Source: Aestuariimicrobium kwangyangense DSM 21549 (lineage in GTDB: Bacteria; Actinomycetota; Actinomycetes; Propionibacteriales; Propionibacteriaceae). From it: DNA of 64,000 nt. The notes below the pieces were generated by a model. That model did no database searches. It was not told the origin of the DNA and saw only the letters and a list, made by a program, of their open reading frames with translations. The translations under genes were made by a program, and so were the position numbers. Location: NCBI RefSeq assembly GCF_000421525.1, contig NZ_ATXE01000003.1:370052-434051 (forward strand), in the 5' to 3' direction. Shown here piece by piece: positions 57,451 to 64,000 of the stretch. Each line of letters begins with the position of its first letter. The first letter of the stretch is position 1.

Positions 57451-58227
57451 ATGTCAGAAGCCAGTCAGTCGTACTCGAAGCGACGCTCCCAGCCCGAGCA
57501 ACAGGCGCCGCCCGTGCAGCGGTTGCGGGTGCGGTACGCCAAACGAGGGCCGGCTCGCTTCACCAGCCACCGTGACTTCTCGCGGGCGTTCGAGCGAGCC
57601 CTGCGTCGCGCGGGGGTGCCGATGGCCTACTCGTCCGGGTTCTCCCCTCACCCACGCATCTCGTACGCGAACGCCTCACCGACCTCGGCTGCCACCGAGG
57701 CGGAGTACCTCGAGATCGGGTTGAGCGAGGCCTGTGACCCGCAGCGAGTGTTGACGGCTCTCAACGAGGTGCTGCCGCCGGGGTTGCGCATCCTCGAGGT
57801 CTGGGAGGCCGAGGGCACCTCGTTGCCGGATCGGCTGACAGGCTCGGCGTGGATCATCGACCTGGGTCCGGTCGACCGCCACGAGCTCGAGGGAGCGGTG
57901 GCTGAGCTGCTGGCCACCGACTCACTGCTGGTCACGCGAATGACCAAGAACGGGCTGCGCGAGTTCGACATCCGATCGGCAGTCGTCGAACTGGGCATCA
58001 TCGACGATTCCCCGGTCGGGACGGCACAGCTGAGACTGATCAGCCTGCACCAGACCCCGCTGGTGCGACCGGACGACGTGGTGAAGGCGCTGCGCCAGTT
58101 GCGCCCCTCGCTGGCCAGTGATCGTCCGCCCCTGCTGAACCGTCTGATGCAGGGAACCCTGACCGGCGAGGGCGTGGGCGCCACGCTGCTGGACCCCTTG
58201 ACAGGTGCCGCCCGGCGACCGTGGTGA
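57451..58227 (+). CDS. TIGR03936/DUF2344 radical-SAM-linked protein
   Basis: The 258-residue protein starts with a short polar tail and then the family hallmark RLRVRYAKRGPARFTSHRDF, followed by AGVPMAYSSGFSPHPRISYA. The family always accompanies the TIGR03960 radical SAM protein, and in some genomes is fused to it; here the two are 2.8 kb apart with three foreign genes between. rne follows after a 214-bp gap, the usual order. Confidence 0.87.
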   Translation: MSEASQSYSKRRSQPEQQAPPVQRLRVRYAKRGPARFTSHRDFSRAFERALRRAGVPMAYSSGFSPHPRISYANASPTSAATEAEYLEIGLSEACDPQRVLTALNEVLPPGLRILEVWEAEGTSLPDRLTGSAWIIDLGPVDRHELEGAVAELLATDSLLVTRMTKNGLREFDIRSAVVELGIIDDSPVGTAQLRLISLHQTPLVRPDDVVKALRQLRPSLASDRPPLLNRLMQGTLTGEGVGATLLDPLTGAARRPW

Positions 58228-58261
58228 GGCGCGGCTGACCGCCCCGTCGGGGTGTCTGTGC

Positions 58262-58267
58262 CATACT
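58262..58267 (+). promoter_or_regulatory. Putative -10 box in the rne leader region
   Basis: CATACT lies 175 bp before the rne start. A transcript beginning near 58274 would carry a long leader of about 168 nt, as expected for rne genes that autoregulate through their 5' UTR. No -35 match is convincing. Confidence 0.35.
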
Positions 58268-58441
58268 TCCCGGTAGGGATGAGCACCGACCCGGTGCTCG
58301 ACGGAGCCGGATGTTCACCAGCCACACCGCGACGAGGGATCGACCGCGGGGGCGCAGGGAGTGTTCGCCCGCCCACCGACTTCTGGCGCGGCCGTGGCTG
58401 CGCCTTTGGCCGCATCCTGACGTGGATGCAGAGGAGCGCAC

Positions 58442-61303
58442 ATGCTCGACGAGAATGATCTGAACCAGCCGAACGACGCACAGCCCGGTGCCGTGCAGCC
58501 GGAGGCGGCCACCCCCGATCAGACCCACCCCGATCAGACCGACCCTGGTCAGACCGAGGCTGCTCAGGTCCAGTCCGGAGACAGGCAGACCCCCCGCCGC
58601 CGACGAGCGGCATCCCGCCCCGCCGGCCCCCCCGTGAAGGCTCCCCAGGTCGAGTCTGCCGCCCCCGCCGCGGAACCCCTGACGAAGGCCGCCGCCGAGG
58701 CGAGCCCTGCCCCGGAGGTCGAGGTGACCGAGGCCCCCACCGCGAAGCGTCCGGCCCGTCGCCGAGCCACCAGGGCGCAGGGCACCGCGACCAGCCCCGC
58801 TGCCGAGTCGACCCCCGCGGGCTCGTCCGCTGTCGAGGTCCCCGGGGCGGATCTCGGTGTGTCCGAGCCCACCCCCGAGGTGGAGGCGTCGCCCGAATCA
58901 GGTGAGGCTCCGGTCGAAGCAGCCCCAGCGGCGCCCGCAGCCCGGGCCACGCGTGGCCGGCGAACCCGACGCACCCCGGCCAGGTCCGAGGCCACCACCG
59001 AAGCGCCCGCCCGCGAAGAGGTCGTCGCAGCACCCTCAAGCGCCGATGACCTCGACTCGCGGCTGGAGGCGGCTCGCGCCCAGGCATCGAGCCGTCGCCA
59101 GCGCACGGTGGCCCCCGAGATCGCCGATCCCTTCAGGTCCCCCGAGTTGGCGCTCCAATCGCTCGCGGCCTCCATCGCCGGACTGCCGTCACCGGCGTCC
59201 ACCGGCCAGACGCTGGACGTCCCGACCGGGGATGCCGAGGGTGCGGGCCAAGACGTCGACGGCCAGAACCCCAACGCCCAGAACCCCGACGCCCAGAACC
59301 CTGACGCCCAGAACCCTGAGGGCCAGGACCTCGAGGCCGAGGACGCCGGCACGGGGCAGGACGACGACACCGACCAGGCCGACGAGCCAGCGGACGTCGC
59401 GGAGGACGACGAGTCGAACGAGGATGACGCGGCGCTCGATGAGCAGGGCGAACGATCCAGCCGTCGCCGTCGCCGTCGCCGCGGGGGCCGCAGGCGTCGC
59501 CGCGGGGCCGACGATGACTCCGACGACGACCAGGACGTCGCCGAGGACGAGAACCCCGACTCCACCGACGACAGCAACGACCATGCCGATGACTCCACCG
59601 ACAGCGAGGCTGCGGACGACTCGGAGGCGACCGACGAGGGCGCGGACGAGTTGGGCGACGGTCGCCGTCGCCGTCGCCGTCGCCGTCGTCGCGGCGAGGA
59701 CACCTCCGGCGCCGAGGACGACCCCAGTGAGGTCGTCGTCCGGGTTCGTGAACCGCGCCGTGGACGTGGCTCGTCGTCGTCCGACGAGGTCACCGGGATC
59801 GAGGGATCGACCCGAATGGCTGCCAAGCGCCTGCGTCGTCAGGAAGGACGAGCCGCCGGGCGTCGGCGTGCGCCCATCCTGAGCGAGGCAGAGTTCCTGG
59901 CCCGTCGCGAGGCCGTCGAGCGCCGCATGGTGATCCGTCAGGCGGACGACTACACCCAGATCGCGGTGCTCGAGGACGGCGTGCTGGTCGAGCACTACGT
60001 CGACCGCGACACCTCGGCCTCGATGATCGGCAACATCTACCTCGGCCGCATCCAGAACGTGCTTCCCGGCATGGAAGCCGCCTTCATCGACATCGGCCGC
60101 GGCCGCAACGCCGTGCTGTACGCCGGTGAGGTCGACTGGGACGCCTTTGGGGCGCAGGGTGACCAGCGCAAGGTCGAGACGGTCTTCAAGTCGGGCCAGA
60201 CGGTGCTCGTCCAGGTCACCAAGGACCCCGTGGGCGCCAAGGGGGCCCGACTCACGAGTCACATCTCGATCCCCGGCCGCTACATCGTCTACTCGCCGGG
60301 TGGCCACCTGTCCGGGATCAGTCGCAAGCTGGCAGACACCGAGCGTCAGCGACTCAAGGACATCCTGGGTCACCTGATCGACGAGAAGGCCTCCGTCATC
60401 GTGCGGACCGCTGCCGAAGGAGTGACTGAGGACGAACTGGTCCGCGACGTCAACCGACTGAAGGCGCAGTGGGACGTCATCGAGAAGAAGGTCAAGCAGG
60501 GCTCCGCGCCCCAAGCCCTCTACGGTGAGCCCGACCTCACGGTTCGCATCGTCCGTGACCTGTTCACCGAGGACTTCGCGGAGCTGGCGGTGCAGGGCAA
60601 TGGCTCTGGCGAGGACACCTATGACGCCATCGAGGCCTACGTCTCGCACGTGGCGCCACACCTGGCAGAACGACTCACCCGTTGGGATGTCGCCGAGCGC
60701 GGCGACATCTTCGCCAGCCACCACATCGACGAGCAGATCACCAAGGCGCTCGAGCGCAAGGTGTTCCTGCCCTCGGGTGGCTCGCTGATCATCGACCGTA
60801 CCGAGGCCATGACGGTGATCGACGTCAACACCGGACGATTCACCGGCACCCAGGGCAACCTCGAGGCCACCGTCACCAGCAACAACCTGGAGGCGGCCGA
60901 GGAGATCGTCCGTCAGCTGCGCCTGCGTGACATCGGCGGCATCATCGTCATCGACTTCATCGACATGGTGTTGCCCAACAACCGCGAGCTGCTGCTGCGC
61001 CGCCTGGTCGAGTGTCTGGGACGGGATCGCACACGCCACCAGGTCTCGGAGGTGACGAGCCTCGGGCTGGTGCAGATGACCCGCAAGAAGATCGGTACCG
61101 GGCTGGCAGAGGCCTTCACCGAGGAGTGCGAGCACTGTGGCGGTCGCGGCTACCACCGCTCGGACGAGCCGGTGGCCTCCCAGGCGCCGGCCGACGGTGG
61201 AGACCGACGTGGTTCATCGGGGAACAACGGTTCCTCGGGCAACTCCGGCTCCAACGGACGGCGGGGCGGTCGTCGTCGCCGCGGTTCATCCGACGCAGAC
61301 TGA
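58442..61303 (+). CDS. rne: Ribonuclease E/G
   Basis: RNase E cleaves single-stranded RNA and organises decay. The 953-residue length equals that of the M. tuberculosis enzyme. In actinobacteria the disordered part is N-terminal: residues 1-485 are rich in acidic, Pro/Ala and Arg clusters (for example SRRRRRRRGGRRRRR) and contain a five-residue tandem repeat (consensus QNPDA). The S1 domain begins near 520 (IGNIYLGRIQNVLPGM). The DNase I-like catalytic site has VIDVNTGRF (about 788) and IVIDFIDMV (about 836). The zinc-link CxxC is CEHCGG (about 895). An Arg-rich tail ends it. ATG at 58442. Confidence 0.96.
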   Translation: MLDENDLNQPNDAQPGAVQPEAATPDQTHPDQTDPGQTEAAQVQSGDRQTPRRRRAASRPAGPPVKAPQVESAAPAAEPLTKAAAEASPAPEVEVTEAPTAKRPARRRATRAQGTATSPAAESTPAGSSAVEVPGADLGVSEPTPEVEASPESGEAPVEAAPAAPAARATRGRRTRRTPARSEATTEAPAREEVVAAPSSADDLDSRLEAARAQASSRRQRTVAPEIADPFRSPELALQSLAASIAGLPSPASTGQTLDVPTGDAEGAGQDVDGQNPNAQNPDAQNPDAQNPEGQDLEAEDAGTGQDDDTDQADEPADVAEDDESNEDDAALDEQGERSSRRRRRRRGGRRRRRGADDDSDDDQDVAEDENPDSTDDSNDHADDSTDSEAADDSEATDEGADELGDGRRRRRRRRRRGEDTSGAEDDPSEVVVRVREPRRGRGSSSSDEVTGIEGSTRMAAKRLRRQEGRAAGRRRAPILSEAEFLARREAVERRMVIRQADDYTQIAVLEDGVLVEHYVDRDTSASMIGNIYLGRIQNVLPGMEAAFIDIGRGRNAVLYAGEVDWDAFGAQGDQRKVETVFKSGQTVLVQVTKDPVGAKGARLTSHISIPGRYIVYSPGGHLSGISRKLADTERQRLKDILGHLIDEKASVIVRTAAEGVTEDELVRDVNRLKAQWDVIEKKVKQGSAPQALYGEPDLTVRIVRDLFTEDFAELAVQGNGSGEDTYDAIEAYVSHVAPHLAERLTRWDVAERGDIFASHHIDEQITKALERKVFLPSGGSLIIDRTEAMTVIDVNTGRFTGTQGNLEATVTSNNLEAAEEIVRQLRLRDIGGIIVIDFIDMVLPNNRELLLRRLVECLGRDRTRHQVSEVTSLGLVQMTRKKIGTGLAEAFTEECEHCGGRGYHRSDEPVASQAPADGGDRRGSSGNNGSSGNSGSNGRRGGRRRRGSSDAD
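59264..59323 (+). repeat. Four 15-bp tandem repeats within rne
   Basis: Four in-frame 15-bp units begin CAGAACCCC or CAGAACCCT (59264, 59279, 59294, 59309), giving QNPNA, QNPDA, QNPDA and QNPEG. Length changes would keep the frame. A smaller similar array (PDQTH, PDQTD, PGQTE) is at about 58512-58556, and two GTCGCC/CGTCGC hexamer tracts encode Arg runs. Confidence 0.9.
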
Positions 61304-61333
61304 GGCCGCCCACCTGCGGCTGTGAGACACCAT

Positions 61334-61370
61334 GGGCGGCCCCACCGATGCATGTCGGTGGGGCGCCCTT
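61334..61370. terminator. Terminator hairpin between rne and the convergent gene
   Basis: GGGCG plus CCCCACCGA pair with TCGGTGGGG plus CGCCC across a TGCATG loop (61334-61368), with one bulged G. That is about 14 pairs, followed by CTT. It lies between the convergent rne and DUF2993-like genes. Confidence 0.8.
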
Positions 61371-61399
61371 GCGTGGCTCGTCCTTGCCCTCTGGCAGGG

Positions 61400-62251
61400 T
61401 CAGCCGATGCGGCCCTTCACCACCACCTGGTCGGTGACCTGGAACTCGGCATGGGTGAGGCGTACCCCCCGGGGCAGCCGCTCGTTGATCCTGATGGTCT
61501 TGCCGTTGTAGCGCTCGACGCGACCCTTCATTGCACCCAGCAACGCGTTGATGATGGGGTTCTTCGAGCCCACCTCGATGTTCGACAGGGTCACGTTCAT
61601 CGCCTGGTCGAGGGTGGCGGAACCGGACACCTGCGCGCTTGCGCCCACGAATCCCTTCTTGACGCGGGCATCGGCCCCGAACTTGATCTGCTGCGGCGAG
61701 ACCTGCACCAGGTCGAGGGTGAGGTCGTCCAGGGTCACGCCCATCTGCTTGGCGAACTGCTGTCCGACCCTGAGGGCCGCGGCCTGCAGTTCGGCCTTCG
61801 CCACTGACGCCTGGCCCTCTCCCGAGACGGGTCGTGCCGGGTCCTTCGGTTCGAGCACCTGCAGACCGGCCTGCCCCTGCGTGGTCTCGACCCACAACGC
61901 CGGCAGGTCGTTCACCTGGCCCGACAGGCTGACCCGGGCACCGGCGACCGTGATGGGGTTGGCCGACAGGGTCGCATGGCTGATGGTGGCAGGCTCGGAC
62001 GACCTCGTCTCCACCTGAGGGAGGCGCACGTCCAGCAGGTCGTCGCTCACGCTGGGCACCTCGACCCCCGTCAGGTCGACCGTGAGGTTCGAGATCGTCG
62101 ACCCCTCGAGCGTCGCCTGGATCGTCGCCCGGTCAACTCCCTGCACACCTCGGGGCAGGAGCGCGGCGACGGCGCTGCGCAGGGCGGCGGTGAGTGCTTC
62201 GCTGGTCTGGGGACGAGGGGCAGGGCCCAACAACAGTGTGTCTTCGCTCAT
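61400..62251 (-). CDS. DUF2993/LmeA-like protein
   Basis: The 283-residue protein resembles DUF2993-type lipid-binding proteins: a long amphipathic beta pattern (TISNLTVDLTGVEVPSVSDD, ATISHATLSANPITVAGA), typical of a tubular lipid-carrier fold, and the closing QVTDQVVVKGRIG. No signal peptide is visible, unlike mycobacterial LmeA, so the exact role is unsure. TAGAGT (complement of 62258-62263) six bases before ATG suggests a leaderless message. Confidence 0.65.
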   Translation of the reverse strand: MSEDTLLLGPAPRPQTSEALTAALRSAVAALLPRGVQGVDRATIQATLEGSTISNLTVDLTGVEVPSVSDDLLDVRLPQVETRSSEPATISHATLSANPITVAGARVSLSGQVNDLPALWVETTQGQAGLQVLEPKDPARPVSGEGQASVAKAELQAAALRVGQQFAKQMGVTLDDLTLDLVQVSPQQIKFGADARVKKGFVGASAQVSGSATLDQAMNVTLSNIEVGSKNPIINALLGAMKGRVERYNGKTIRINERLPRGVRLTHAEFQVTDQVVVKGRIG

Positions 62252-62300
62252 GGTTCCACTCTAGGATGTGGGTGTGACAGGTCGTGGCCGGCCGCTGGGT

Positions 62301-62329
62301 TTGCAGTCAGGGGGGGTCACCCGTAGACT
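62301..62329 (+). promoter_or_regulatory. Promoter of the rplU-rpmA operon
   Basis: TTGCAG (62301-62306), 17 bp, TAGACT (62324-62329) form a good actinobacterial promoter. Transcription would start near 62336, giving a leader of about 100 nt before rplU. Confidence 0.7.
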
Positions 62330-62437
62330 TGTCCCTCGGTGTTCCCGCGTGCGTTGAAGCAGTTCATCTGAAGCGTGTGGGACGTGTGGGCGCGCAGCGC
62401 CACCCGAGACAAGACTGAACTAATGGAAGAGGTCAAC

Positions 62438-62746
62438 GTGTACGCGATCGTGCGCAGTGGCGGCCGCCAGCACAAGGTTGCCGTGGGCGATGTCGTCGAG
62501 ATCGACAAGGTTTCAGGCCAGGTCGGAAGCAGCGTCCAGCTGCAGGCTCTGCTGGTGGTGGATGGCGACAAGGTCACCTCTGACAAGAGCGTTCTCGACA
62601 AGGCTTCGATCACCGCTGAGGTGGTGGCCGAGACCAAGGGTCCCAAGATCCGCATCGTGAAGTACAAGAACAAGACCGGCTACAAGAAGCGCCAGGGGCA
62701 CCGCCAGCGGTACACCCAGGTCAAGGTCACGGACATCAAGGCCTGA
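62438..62746 (+). CDS. rplU: 50S ribosomal protein L21
   Basis: The 102-residue protein starts at GTG 62438 with the conserved [13 protein letters not shown] and contains [21 protein letters not shown], the L21 rRNA-binding stretch. AGAGG lies five bases upstream. An in-frame frame reaching further 5' is not part of the protein. It precedes rpmA by 12 bp. Confidence 0.97.
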   Translation: MYAIVRSGGRQHKVAVGDVVEIDKVSGQVGSSVQLQALLVVDGDKVTSDKSVLDKASITAEVVAETKGPKIRIVKYKNKTGYKKRQGHRQRYTQVKVTDIKA

Positions 62747-62758
62747 GGGAGAACTGAC

Positions 62759-63016
62759 ATGGCACACAAGAAGGGCGCATCCTCGTCCAAGAACGGTCGT
62801 GACTCGAACGCGCAGCGCCTCGGCGTGAAGCGCTTCGGCGGCCAGGTCGTCAACGCCGGCGAGATCATCGTTCGTCAGCGTGGCACCCACTTCCACCCCG
62901 GTGAGGGTGTGGGACGCGGTGGCGACGACACCTTGTTCGCACTGCGTGAGGGAGCCGTCGAGTTCGGCACCCGTCGCGGCCGTCGCGTGATCAACGTGCA
63001 GCCCGTCGAGGCCTGA
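62759..63016 (+). CDS. rpmA: 50S ribosomal protein L27
   Basis: The 85-residue protein begins [20 protein letters not shown] and has [13 protein letters not shown] and [14 protein letters not shown] motifs of L27, which reaches the peptidyl-transferase centre. GAGGGAGAA precedes the ATG. In most actinobacteria obgE follows immediately; here a terminator and a long non-coding region follow instead. Confidence 0.97.
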   Translation: MAHKKGASSSKNGRDSNAQRLGVKRFGGQVVNAGEIIVRQRGTHFHPGEGVGRGGDDTLFALREGAVEFGTRRGRRVINVQPVEA

Positions 63017-63038
63017 GCCTCCACCTGCTCTGAACTCC

Positions 63039-63073
63039 AGACCGGGGTCGTCCTTCGTGGGCGACCCCGGTCT
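63039..63073 (+). terminator. Terminator of the rplU-rpmA operon
   Basis: A 12-bp stem, AGACCGGGGTCG (63039-63050) with CGACCCCGGTCT (63062-63073), around an 11-nt loop, is followed by TGTTGTGTT. It closes the operon 22 bp after rpmA. Confidence 0.85.
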
Positions 63074-63446
63074 TGTTGTGTTCACGGTCCCTTCCGGTCG
63101 CCGTCCATCGACGGCGTCGTCGCGCCGGCCCGGGGCCCGGAGGATGCCGGGTCTGGAGGGCGCCGGTCGACCGTGACGGTCGCCTCGGACGTGAGACCGC
63201 AGGAGAGTGCACGTGCAGCAGGGGGGTGGGGTTGCCGCCCAGTCCGTGCCTGCGTTCGAGCTGGTGTCGCGGACACCGGCTGAGGACAGTCTCCAGGGGG
63301 CGGGGGCGACGAACCGAGGACGACGACGTGACCGTGTCGGAGAGCGGAAACATGGGTGGCCGCCAGGGGAGTGCCCTTAACGGGAGGCGTCACTGCTAGT
63401 CAGGTCCATGTCGCCGGCCGATGAGCAGGCAGCCAACAACCCCGAT
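63074..63446. other. Non-coding GC-rich stretch before the rrn operon
   Basis: This 373-bp interval between the rpmA terminator and the first rrn promoter carries no gene I can support. One 108-residue open frame is Arg/Gly-rich without domain, start signal or codon pattern. Several short GC-rich inverted repeats are present, but none is a clear terminator or regulatory RNA. It may hold upstream activating elements for rRNA transcription. Confidence 0.6.
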
Positions 63447-63475
63447 TTGACTCGCCTGTGGAGCAGGTCTAGAGT
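63447..63475 (+). promoter_or_regulatory. rrn promoter P1
   Basis: TTGACT (63447-63452), exactly 17 bp, TAGAGT (63470-63475). Spacing and hexamers are near ideal for a housekeeping sigma factor. The predicted leader to 16S is about 380 nt. Confidence 0.8.
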
Positions 63476-63577
63476 AACTCAGGTTGCTCCACGGAGCGGC
63501 ACAACCCACCAAGCATCACCCTGAAGGCCTTCGCCGGCCTCGAGAATGATGCCTGGAGGGGGGCCAGGAAAGCGGAT

Positions 63578-63606
63578 TTGACTCCACAATCTCGGCCCAC
63601 TAAAGT
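63578..63606 (+). promoter_or_regulatory. rrn promoter P2
   Basis: TTGACT (63578-63583), exactly 17 bp, TAAAGT (63601-63606). It repeats the P1 design 131 bp downstream, giving tandem rRNA promoters. Confidence 0.82.
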
Positions 63607-63665
63607 TTCACGAGTTGCCCCTTGCGGATGGCCTTCGGGTTGGATGTGTGGGTCGCACCCGAATC

Positions 63666-63681
63666 TTGAGAACTCAACAGC
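63666..63681 (+). promoter_or_regulatory. rRNA leader antitermination-like element
   Basis: TTGAGAACTCAACAGC, followed by GTGC and an AT-rich run, matches the conserved TTGAGAACTCAA element found in actinobacterial rRNA leaders and spacers, likely bound by Nus-type antitermination factors. AT-rich leader sequence continues to 16S. Confidence 0.6.
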
Positions 63682-63863
63682 GTGCTTTATAGTCAATGCT
63701 ATGTAATGACGATATTTTTTGTCTCGTGCCTGGGCTGGCCCTGTGGGGTTGGTTTGGGTGGAGATTCCTTTGATGAATGACAGTAAGATCCAGCAATGGT
63801 TTCTTTTGTCGGGATTCGGAACTCTTGGCTGCCTTGCCTTTTTTTGGTGGGGTGGTTGTTGTT

Positions 63864-64000
63864 TTCAACGGAGAGTTTGATCCTGGCTCAGGACGAACGC
63901 TGGCGGCGTGCTTAACACATGCAAGTCGAGCGGTAAGGCCTTTCGGGGTACACGAGCGGCGAACGGGTGAGTAACACGTGAGTAACCTGCCCCAGACTTT
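63864..64000 (+). rRNA. rrs: 16S ribosomal RNA, 5' end (cut by window edge)
   Basis: The universal 5' region GAGAGTTTGATCCTGGCTCA begins at 63871 and the rest reads through GACGAACGCTGGCGGCGTGC and V1 (CGGTAAGGCCTTTCGGGGTA) up to the V2 start. Only about 137 bases are present. The V1 helix is of the kind seen in Propionibacteriaceae. The exact mature 5' end is estimated. Confidence 0.97.

Noticed and set aside
59189..61156. A 655-codon minus-strand open frame opposite rne
   Set aside because: Composition is low-complexity Val/Leu/Gly and the plus strand encodes RNase E with clear catalytic motifs.
62328..62413. Long-range stem CTTGTCCCTCGG / CCGAGACAAG around the rplU leader
   Set aside because: The 5' arm overlaps the -10 region and lies before the predicted transcript start, so it cannot form in full in the RNA.
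63073..63399. A 108-codon open frame between rpmA and 16S
   Set aside because: Arg/Gly-rich with no start signal and no homology features; better explained as non-coding DNA.
63777..63974. A 65-codon plus-strand frame overlapping the 16S start
   Set aside because: Runs into the rRNA gene; the conserved 16S sequence explains the region.

Overview
The window is high-GC actinobacterial DNA, most likely from Propionibacteriaceae. Three things point there: strong G/C third-position bias with many GTG starts; actinobacterial marker genes (LysX, a Nei1-type glycosylase, an Rv2466c-type mycothiol-linked DsbA protein, the valS-folC-DUF4233-ndk block, and the radical-SAM pair with rne-rplU-rpmA); and the first ~137 bases of a 16S rRNA gene at the right end, whose V1 region looks propionibacterial. 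The family placement is inference from a short 16S stretch.

Layout. 0.1-7.5 kb: DsbA-like thiol protein, a TDT transporter with a divergent LysR regulator, ligA, an Eis-type acetyltransferase, rpiB, nei1. 7.5-15.1 kb: an unrecognised protein, then a tight operon of lysX (lysyl-phosphatidylglycerol synthase fused to LysRS), an alpha/beta hydrolase, a formylglycine-generating enzyme with both active-site cysteines, and a tocopherol-cyclase-like protein. 15-20 kb: a membrane protein, a Gfo/Idh/MocA oxidoreductase, tRNA-Pro, a frameshifted alanine dehydrogenase and a beta-CASP metallo-hydrolase. 20.1-24.1 kb: an uncharacterised four-gene cassette (YbaB-like cytoplasmic protein, Gly-rich protein with an EspC/WXG-like C-terminus, helical protein, lipoprotein) that looks like a secretion or cell-surface system. 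It is the best candidate here for something undescribed. 24.2-29.1 kb: tRNA-Gly, a TetR-controlled ABC exporter with a duplicated palindromic operator, and an NRAMP-type transporter.

29.3-35.2 kb is the protein quality-control block: tig, an AI-2E-family protein, clpP1, clpP2 and clpX. 35.2-44.7 kb holds a methyltransferase, a three-gene ABC-2 exporter, an acyl-CoA synthetase, a VIT-type iron transporter behind a DtxR/IdeR-like box, a RidA / D-threonine-aldolase-like divergent pair, an MFS transporter and a RibD-C-type reductase. 44.8-52.7 kb: valS, two tandem membrane-anchored thioredoxin-fold proteins, folC, DUF4233, ndk and a CPBP protease. 52.7-63 kb: the TIGR03960 and TIGR03936 radical-SAM partners, split by four unlinked functions, then rne, a DUF2993-like protein and rplU-rpmA. 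obgE, which normally follows rpmA, is absent. A strong terminator follows instead, then an ~800-bp non-coding stretch with two well-formed tandem rrn promoters, then 16S rRNA.

Many genes carry a TANNNT box 6-8 nt before the start codon and no Shine-Dalgarno sequence, suggesting widespread leaderless transcription. Convergent genes are packed tightly and overlap by 34-66 bp at three places. No CRISPR array, insertion sequence, prophage or integrase is visible. All functional statements are family-level readings of the translated sequence.
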